Below are positions 8,428 through 13,243 of a stretch of 13,243 bases of DNA, one piece after another. Origin of the DNA: Candidatus Pelagibacter sp. GTDB taxonomy: Bacteria > Pseudomonadota > Alphaproteobacteria > Pelagibacterales > Pelagibacteraceae. Location of the stretch: positions 1 through 13,243 of the forward strand of contig JABMNQ010000055.1 in the NCBI GenBank assembly GCA_013204495.1, read 5' to 3'. The notes under the pieces are model-generated. The model was not told the origin of the DNA. It did no database searches and saw only the letters and a program-made list of their open reading frames with translations. Position 1 is the stretch's first letter; every line of letters begins with the position of its first letter. The position numbers were made by a program, and so were the translations under genes.

Positions 8428-8460
8428 GGTAAAAGAGTATATTACATTATTTTTCTGAAA
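8428..8460. promoter_or_regulatory. Divergent ispDF / ntrY intergenic promoter region
   Basis: These 33 bp are the only DNA between the two divergent operons, so at least part of both promoters must lie here or inside the flanking 5' coding ends. Candidate -10 elements overlap on opposite strands: TATATT at 8438-8443 (plus, towards ntrY) and TATACT read on the minus strand at 8436-8441 (towards ispDF), each 5 of 6 matches to TATAAT. No convincing -35 element is visible at 16-18 nt from either. The minus-strand element would start transcription almost at the ispDF ATG, giving a near-leaderless message. No operator repeat is evident. Confidence 0.4.
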
Positions 8461-10242
8461 ATGATTTATTTTATCAAAAAAAATTTTTTTATTGGTGTGG
8501 TTTTTTTAGTCACACTGTCTTTAGCTTTTATCACTTTTTTAACTTTTATTGATAAAAGTTTTCTTAAATTGTCAGATGTTAATTTACAAATTATTTTAAT
8601 TACCAATGTATTCTTGTTATTGCTTCTTTTCTTTGTATTTTTCAGAGAAGTTCAAAGTTCATTAAAAATTGATGTTGATGTTAGTGGATCAAAGGCAAAT
8701 AGAAAATATATAACCTTTTTTGCATTATTCACTTTAATCCCATCAATATTAATTTCTTTATTTTCTCTATTTTTATTATCATTTGCACTTGATAAATATT
8801 TAGATAAAAAAATAACCACAGCTGTAAATAACTCTTATGAAATTGCCAAAAGCTATACAGAAGAAGTTAGGACAAAAACTCAATCAGAAATTATTTTAAT
8901 TGCATACGATTTAAACAAAAGCATTAATTTTTTAAATACCAACGTGAATCAATTTAAAAGTTTTCTAAATACTCAAAAATTAATCAGAGATATGGACGAG
9001 GTTCACATTATTGATGTAAAGGGTCAACTTTATTTGAGTACTTTGAGTGATGTATCATTATATAGACCACCTTTACCAGAAGCACTAGAAATGGTTTCTA
9101 ATGATAAAAGACCTCTTAAAATAATTAATGCTTTTAAAAATCAATCTGCTTCAATTATTAAATTAGAAAATTTTGATGGTAAATATCTATACATAGTTAA
9201 ATATTTAGATGAGAAAATCTCACAATATTTATTAGAGTCTCAGGAAGCTCTTAATTTTTATTATACTGTTTTAAACAAGCAGACAGGAATTAAAATTTCT
9301 TTTGTATTTATTTATTTAGTAATTGTTTCACTCCTTTTGTTTGTATCAATTTCAATTGCTATTAGATTTTCCTCTAGATTTTTTAGATCAATAAATAATT
9401 TAATTGTAGCATCCGCAAACATAGGAAAAGGAAAATTAAACTCCAAAGTCCCAGAAATTATAACTGACAAGGATATGGAAGTTTTGAATAGAAATTTCAA
9501 TTTAATGATAGATCAATTAAAATTTCAACAAGAGAAATTAATTATTAATGAGCGTCATGAGGCTTGGGAAAGTTTAGCTAGAAAATTAGCTCACGAAATT
9601 AAAAATCCACTAACACCCATTCAATTAACTATTGATAGATTAAAAAGTAAATATTCAGAAAAAATAGAAGATCATGAAAAAGATGATTTTTCTAAGAGTT
9701 TAAAAATTATAGGTAAACAAATTAAACAAATTGAGAACTTGGTAAATGAATTCTCTGATTTTGCAAGAATGCCAAAGCCAATTCTTAAAGATAACAATTT
9801 ACTTCTTATAATTAAAGATAATATTAATTTAATAAGTGAATTAGATGGCAATATTAAAATTGATCTAAAAACTAATAAGCCAGAAATTATTTTAAATTCA
9901 GATAGTGGACAATTAAGTAGAGTTTTTTTCAATCTAATCAAAAATTCAATAGAGAGCATTCAAGATAAAAGGGTAGTTAATGTTAATTTAGATGGTAAAA
10001 TTGACATTATTTTAGATGATTGTGGGGATCATATTAGCCTTACAATTATTGATAACGGACTAGGCTTTGGAATGTTTCCAGATAATATAAAGGATATTTT
10101 AAACCCATATTTTACTACAAAAAAAAAGGGTACTGGCTTAGGATTAGCAATTGTAAATAAAACAATAAATGAACACAATGGGAAAATAGATTTTACCTCA
10201 ATAGAAGATGGTGCAAAAATAAAGGTTATATTTAAAAAATAG
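8461..10242 (+). CDS. ntrY: NtrY-family sensor histidine kinase lacking a PAS domain
   Basis: Membrane histidine kinase that phosphorylates NtrX; in studied alphaproteobacteria NtrYX is linked to nitrogen, redox and envelope control. From the ATG at 8461 it has 593 residues. Membrane segments lie at about 9-30, 43-61, 84-110 and 278-302, with a roughly 165-residue extracytoplasmic domain between the third and fourth. A HAMP region follows (about 303-356), then directly the phosphoacceptor His378 in LARKLAHEIKNPLTPIQ (372-388), N-box (about 488-498, FFNLIKNSIES), DNGLGFG (531-537) and GTGLGLA (557-563). Family members are usually about 720-770 residues with a PAS domain between HAMP and His box; here only some 10 residues separate them. 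An upstream in-frame ATG at 8386 would overlap ispDF and add 25 residues unlike NtrY, so 8461 is preferred. The stop overlaps ntrX by one base. Confidence 0.92.
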   Translation: MIYFIKKNFFIGVVFLVTLSLAFITFLTFIDKSFLKLSDVNLQIILITNVFLLLLLFFVFFREVQSSLKIDVDVSGSKANRKYITFFALFTLIPSILISLFSLFLLSFALDKYLDKKITTAVNNSYEIAKSYTEEVRTKTQSEIILIAYDLNKSINFLNTNVNQFKSFLNTQKLIRDMDEVHIIDVKGQLYLSTLSDVSLYRPPLPEALEMVSNDKRPLKIINAFKNQSASIIKLENFDGKYLYIVKYLDEKISQYLLESQEALNFYYTVLNKQTGIKISFVFIYLVIVSLLLFVSISIAIRFSSRFFRSINNLIVASANIGKGKLNSKVPEIITDKDMEVLNRNFNLMIDQLKFQQEKLIINERHEAWESLARKLAHEIKNPLTPIQLTIDRLKSKYSEKIEDHEKDDFSKSLKIIGKQIKQIENLVNEFSDFARMPKPILKDNNLLLIIKDNINLISELDGNIKIDLKTNKPEIILNSDSGQLSRVFFNLIKNSIESIQDKRVVNVNLDGKIDIILDDCGDHISLTIIDNGLGFGMFPDNIKDILNPYFTTKKKGTGLGLAIVNKTINEHNGKIDFTSIEDGAKIKVIFKK

Positions 10243-11597
10243 TGAGTACAGAAATATTAATTATTGATGATAATGCGGATATAAGGAATATTATTAACGA
10301 TCTAATTATTGATGCCGGATATAAAACAAGATTAGCGGCCAACTACAATCAAGCATTAAATGAAATTGATAAAAAACTTCCAGATGTTGCTATTATTGAT
10401 GTTAAGCTAGACAAAGGTGATAATGATGGGTTGGAACTCTTATCTCACATTAAGAATAAAGATAAAGATATTCCTGTAATAATTATCACAGGACATGCAA
10501 ATGTCGAAATGGCTATTAAAGCGCTTAAGGCAGGAGCTTTTGAATTTATAGAAAAACCTTTTAACCAAGAAAGATTAATTAATTTCATTAATAGAGCTGT
10601 TGAAAATATTAATTTAAAAAATAAAAATAAAGAATTTGAAAATAAACTTTTTTATTCATACGAACTAATAGGTAATAGCGAAAATATAAAAAATATAAAA
10701 GACCAGATAAATAAAATTTCAATTTCAGAAAGTAGAATTTTTATTAATGGTCCAACAGGCTCTGGTAAAGAATTAATAGCTAGAAAAATACATAAAGAAT
10801 CCAAAAGACGAAAAGGACCTTTTGTAGTTTTGAATGGTGCTTTATTAGATATTAAAAAATATGAATTAGAACTTTTCGGTGAAGAAAAAGACAATGGATC
10901 AATTTCATATGGAGCTCTAGAAAAATCTACAGGAGGAATTCTTTTAATTGATGAAATTTCAGAAATTCCCCTTGATACTCAATCTAAAATTTTAAGAGTA
11001 TTAATAGATCAAAAATTTAAAAGAATTAATGGTACTTCTGATATTAGTGTAGATGTAAGAATTTTATGCTCATCAAGTAAAGATATTAAAAAAGAGATAG
11101 AGCTAGGCAACTTTAGAGAGGATCTTTATCACAGACTTAATGTGTTGGAGATTAATATTGATCCATTAAAAAAAAGGGTATCCGATATACCATTATTAGT
11201 AGAGTATTTTTCTGATAAAGTTTCTAAAAATTACAACTTAAAAAAATTAGATGTTGATTCTAATAATAAATATTTACTTAATTACGACTGGCCCGGTAAT
11301 GTTAGGGAGTTACGAAATTTAATTGAAAGAATTGCAATACTTTCTCCAGATACTTCTGATAAAATTTCGAATATTATAAAAGAATCGCTAAAAACACCCG
11401 ATAAGCAAAGTACAAAGTTAGAAAACTCTTTATCTATACCATTAAAAGAGGCTAGAGAAAATTTTGAAAAAGAGTATTTAACTACACAGTTAAAAAAATT
11501 TAATGGCAATATATCAAAAACTGCCGATTTTATTGGAATGGAAAGATCTGCCCTACACAGAAAATTAAAGGGACTAGGGATCAAGGAACTAAATTAA
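10242..11597 (+). CDS. ntrX: NtrX-family response regulator
   Basis: Cytoplasmic DNA-binding partner of NtrY, 451 residues. Receiver domain (1-120): acidic pocket IIDDNAD with Asp9/Asp10, phosphoacceptor Asp53, Thr83 and Lys105 in IEKPF. AAA+ domain (about 140-370): Walker A GPTGSGKE (170-177), Walker B LLIDEI (234-239), FREDLYHRLN (291-300) and DWPGNVRELRN (349-359). Fis-type helix-turn-helix (about 419-446): NGNISKTADFIGMERSALHRKL. The sigma54-contacting GAFTGA loop is replaced: after ELFG the chain reads EEKDNGSISYGALEKS. Alphaproteobacterial NtrX proteins generally lack this loop, so it is unlikely to be a sigma54 activator. The start is GTG, overlapping the ntrY stop by one base (TAGTG); trkA follows with no spacer. 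Confidence 0.95.
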   Translation: MSTEILIIDDNADIRNIINDLIIDAGYKTRLAANYNQALNEIDKKLPDVAIIDVKLDKGDNDGLELLSHIKNKDKDIPVIIITGHANVEMAIKALKAGAFEFIEKPFNQERLINFINRAVENINLKNKNKEFENKLFYSYELIGNSENIKNIKDQINKISISESRIFINGPTGSGKELIARKIHKESKRRKGPFVVLNGALLDIKKYELELFGEEKDNGSISYGALEKSTGGILLIDEISEIPLDTQSKILRVLIDQKFKRINGTSDISVDVRILCSSSKDIKKEIELGNFREDLYHRLNVLEINIDPLKKRVSDIPLLVEYFSDKVSKNYNLKKLDVDSNNKYLLNYDWPGNVRELRNLIERIAILSPDTSDKISNIIKESLKTPDKQSTKLENSLSIPLKEARENFEKEYLTTQLKKFNGNISKTADFIGMERSALHRKLKGLGIKELN

Positions 11598-12989
11598 ATG
11601 AATATAATTATTTGTGGCGCTGGTAGAGTTGGCTTTACTATAGCAAAGATTTTAAGTGAACAAGGTCACTCAATAACAGTTATTGACCAATCCAGCGAAG
11701 ATATTCAAAAAATTGATGAAACATTAGATGTAAAATCTATTGTTGGTAAAGCTACATATCCATCAATTTTAGAAAAGGCTAATGCATCTGAAGCAGACAT
11801 GATTATTGCAGTTACTCGTAATGATGAAATAAATATGCTCATATGTCAAATTGCTTTTTCAATCTTTAATGTCCAAAAAAAAATTGCAAGAATAAGATCG
11901 CAAGATTATTTAAACCCAAAATTTACTAAAGTTTATAATAAAGAAAACTTACCGATCGATGTTATCATTTCACCAGAAATTGAAATAGCAAAATCTTTAC
12001 AGAGAAAACTTGAGGCACCAGGTGCTTTAGATAACGTACCATTTGCTGATAACCAAATTAGATTACTTGAAATTTTGATTAATGAAAAATGCCCTCTTAT
12101 AAACATTAAACTTAATGCTCTTACCAAAAAGTTTCCAAAATTAGATGCTAATGTCATGGGTGTTGTAAGGGAAGACAAATTTATTATGCTTAAGAAAACA
12201 GATGAGATGATTCAAGGGGATAAAGCTTATGTTGTGATTAATGCATTGCAAATGAAAGAGACCTTATTAGCCTTTGGTCATAATGAAAAAATTTCTAATA
12301 AAATTTTAATCATTGGTGGTGGAAATATAGGTTTTAATCTTGCCAAAAACCTTGAAGATAGTTTTGATTCAGCAAGAGTAAAAATTATCGAAAAAAATAA
12401 AGAAAGAGCGGAATTTATTGCAAGTGAACTTAATAATACAATTGTTATTCATGGCGATGCACTAGATGAAGAAGTTTTAATGGAAGCAAATTTAGATGAA
12501 GTGCAAACGGTTTTAGCCCTTACAAATGATGATGAAGATAATTTAATGGTTAGTGTTTTAGTTGAAAAATTTACAAAAGATAAGAGTGGTGTTAACGAAA
12601 AAAGAACTATGGCATTAATTAATAAACCGAATTATGCTTTGTTACAATCTTCCTTAAAAATTGATGATTTTATAGATCCAAGAATGAATACTGTGTCTAG
12701 CATATTAAAACATGTTCATAAGGGAACGGTTGAAAATGCTTACAGTATTTTAAATGGCGAATATGAAGTTATAGAAGCTGAGATCATTGAAAGTTCTGAA
12801 TTAATTAATAAAGAATTAAAAAACTCAAATTTACCAGATGAAATAAGAATTGCAGCAGTTTTAAGAGGTAAAGAGGTTATTATTCCAAGATCTGATTTTA
12901 TATTTAAAAAAGAAGATAAAATTGTTTTGTTAGCAAAAAAAGATTTTTTACATGTTGTTGAAAACATGTTTCGCATAAGCTCAATTTAA
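11598..12989 (+). CDS. trkA: Trk potassium uptake regulatory subunit TrkA
   Basis: Peripheral cytoplasmic NAD(H)-binding subunit that gates the TrkH potassium channel. The 463-residue protein has the standard duplicated architecture. RCK-N1 (about 1-120) has the dinucleotide motif ICGAGRVGF (5-13) ending at Asp30. RCK-C1 follows (about 140-222). RCK-N2 (about 234-355) has LIIGGGNIGF (237-246) and the ALTNDDEDNLM segment (307-317). RCK-C2 (about 376-460) is preceded by DPRMNTVSSILKHVHKG (360-376), a typical TrkA linker. It starts immediately after the ntrX stop. An AAGGA-like element about 10 nt upstream is the clearest Shine-Dalgarno-like sequence in the window. It is 4 nt ahead of the putative trkH, its channel partner. 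Confidence 0.97.
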   Translation: MNIIICGAGRVGFTIAKILSEQGHSITVIDQSSEDIQKIDETLDVKSIVGKATYPSILEKANASEADMIIAVTRNDEINMLICQIAFSIFNVQKKIARIRSQDYLNPKFTKVYNKENLPIDVIISPEIEIAKSLQRKLEAPGALDNVPFADNQIRLLEILINEKCPLINIKLNALTKKFPKLDANVMGVVREDKFIMLKKTDEMIQGDKAYVVINALQMKETLLAFGHNEKISNKILIIGGGNIGFNLAKNLEDSFDSARVKIIEKNKERAEFIASELNNTIVIHGDALDEEVLMEANLDEVQTVLALTNDDEDNLMVSVLVEKFTKDKSGVNEKRTMALINKPNYALLQSSLKIDDFIDPRMNTVSSILKHVHKGTVENAYSILNGEYEVIEAEIIESSELINKELKNSNLPDEIRIAAVLRGKEVIIPRSDFIFKKEDKIVLLAKKDFLHVVENMFRISSI

Positions 12990-12993
12990 CTGA

Positions 12994-13243
12994 ATGAACT
13001 TTATTAAACTCATTTATTTGAGTGTCTTTTGTGGTGTGATTTCAATTCTTTCGTTTTTTAATATTATTTATTCTTATTACTTAAATCTTTATCTCAATTT
13101 AAATACTTACGTTTATACTTTTGTCTTATCTTTTTTTTTATCAATAGTTTTTTATTTGATTAAAAAAAAGGATGAAGATAAAATTACAATTTATGTAAAA
13201 ATACTAACAATAATTTTAGGTTATTTTTTACTACCTTTATTAA
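12994..13243 (+). CDS. trkH: Probable N-terminus of potassium channel subunit TrkH (cut by window end)
   Basis: The frame opens with ATG 4 nt after the trkA stop and stays open to the window edge, giving 83 complete codons. The protein is strongly hydrophobic: predicted membrane segments at about 5-28, 41-56 and 66-83, with a short charged loop KKKDEDK (57-63) between the second and third. The end (residues 70-83, ILTIILGYFLLPLL) resembles the second-to-third helix region of TrkH just before the first pore region, where many family members read a similar Leu-Pro-rich segment followed by GALP. TrkH is about 480 residues, so most of the gene lies outside. The call rests mainly on position beside trkA and on hydropathy; an unrelated small membrane protein is possible but less likely. 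Confidence 0.72.
   Translation, partial: MNFIKLIYLSVFCGVISILSFFNIIYSYYLNLYLNLNTYVYTFVLSFFLSIVFYLIKKKDEDKITIYVKILTIILGYFLLPLL

Noticed and set aside
8386..8460. Upstream ATG extending NtrY by 25 residues
   Set aside because: The extension overlaps the ispDF 5' end on the other strand and encodes residues unlike an NtrY N-terminus; the ATG at 8461 leads directly into the first membrane segment.
1..13243. Mobile elements, CRISPR arrays, tRNA/rRNA genes, defence or biosynthetic islands
   Set aside because: Nearly every base is accounted for by conserved housekeeping genes in familiar order; I saw no inverted repeats, repeat arrays, integrase or transposase motifs, or composition shifts suggesting transfer.

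Overview
The window is 13.2 kb of very AT-rich (about 30% G+C or lower by eye), gene-dense bacterial chromosome. Gene content, gene order and protein motifs point to an alphaproteobacterium with a streamlined genome. A free-living marine Pelagibacterales-like (SAR11 or HIMB59/AEGEAN-169-type) lineage fits best: AT-rich codons, mostly 0-5 nt spacers or overlaps, kdsA and eno present (unlike Rickettsia), and ntrYX kept without ntrBC. The taxonomic call is inference.

Layout. (1) Positions 1-6360 on the plus strand: a colinear run of tpiA (5'-truncated by the window edge), secG, pyrG, kdsA, eno, ftsB, lipA and a Coq10/RatA-family gene. This is the familiar alphaproteobacterial housekeeping cluster, except that the pyruvate dehydrogenase genes usually found between ftsB and lipA are absent. 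(2) Positions 6346-8427 on the minus strand: ispDF, pgpA and cinA, converging on the Coq10-family gene with a 15-nt overlap of the two 3' ends. (3) Positions 8461-13243 on the plus strand: ntrY, ntrX, trkA and the start of trkH, diverging from ispDF across only 33 bp. The dusB-ntrB-ntrC genes that commonly sit here in alphaproteobacteria are absent.

Function. The first block covers glycolysis (TpiA, Eno), Sec export (SecG), CTP synthesis (PyrG), LPS inner-core KDO (KdsA), division (FtsB), lipoate synthesis (LipA) and ubiquinone function (Coq10-like). The minus-strand block makes isoprenoid precursors (IspDF) and phosphatidylglycerol (PgpA) and recycles nucleotides (CinA/PncC). The last block couples a two-component system (NtrYX) to potassium uptake (TrkA/TrkH).

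I see no mobile element, CRISPR array, RNA gene, toxin system or island, and no new system. No stretch above 40 bp lacks a gene. The points worth a second look are lineage-level changes: a PAS-less NtrY, an NtrX without the sigma54 GAFTGA loop, an altered effector-cavity motif in IspF, two apparent gene-block losses, overlapping convergent 3' ends without a terminator, and near absence of Shine-Dalgarno sequences.
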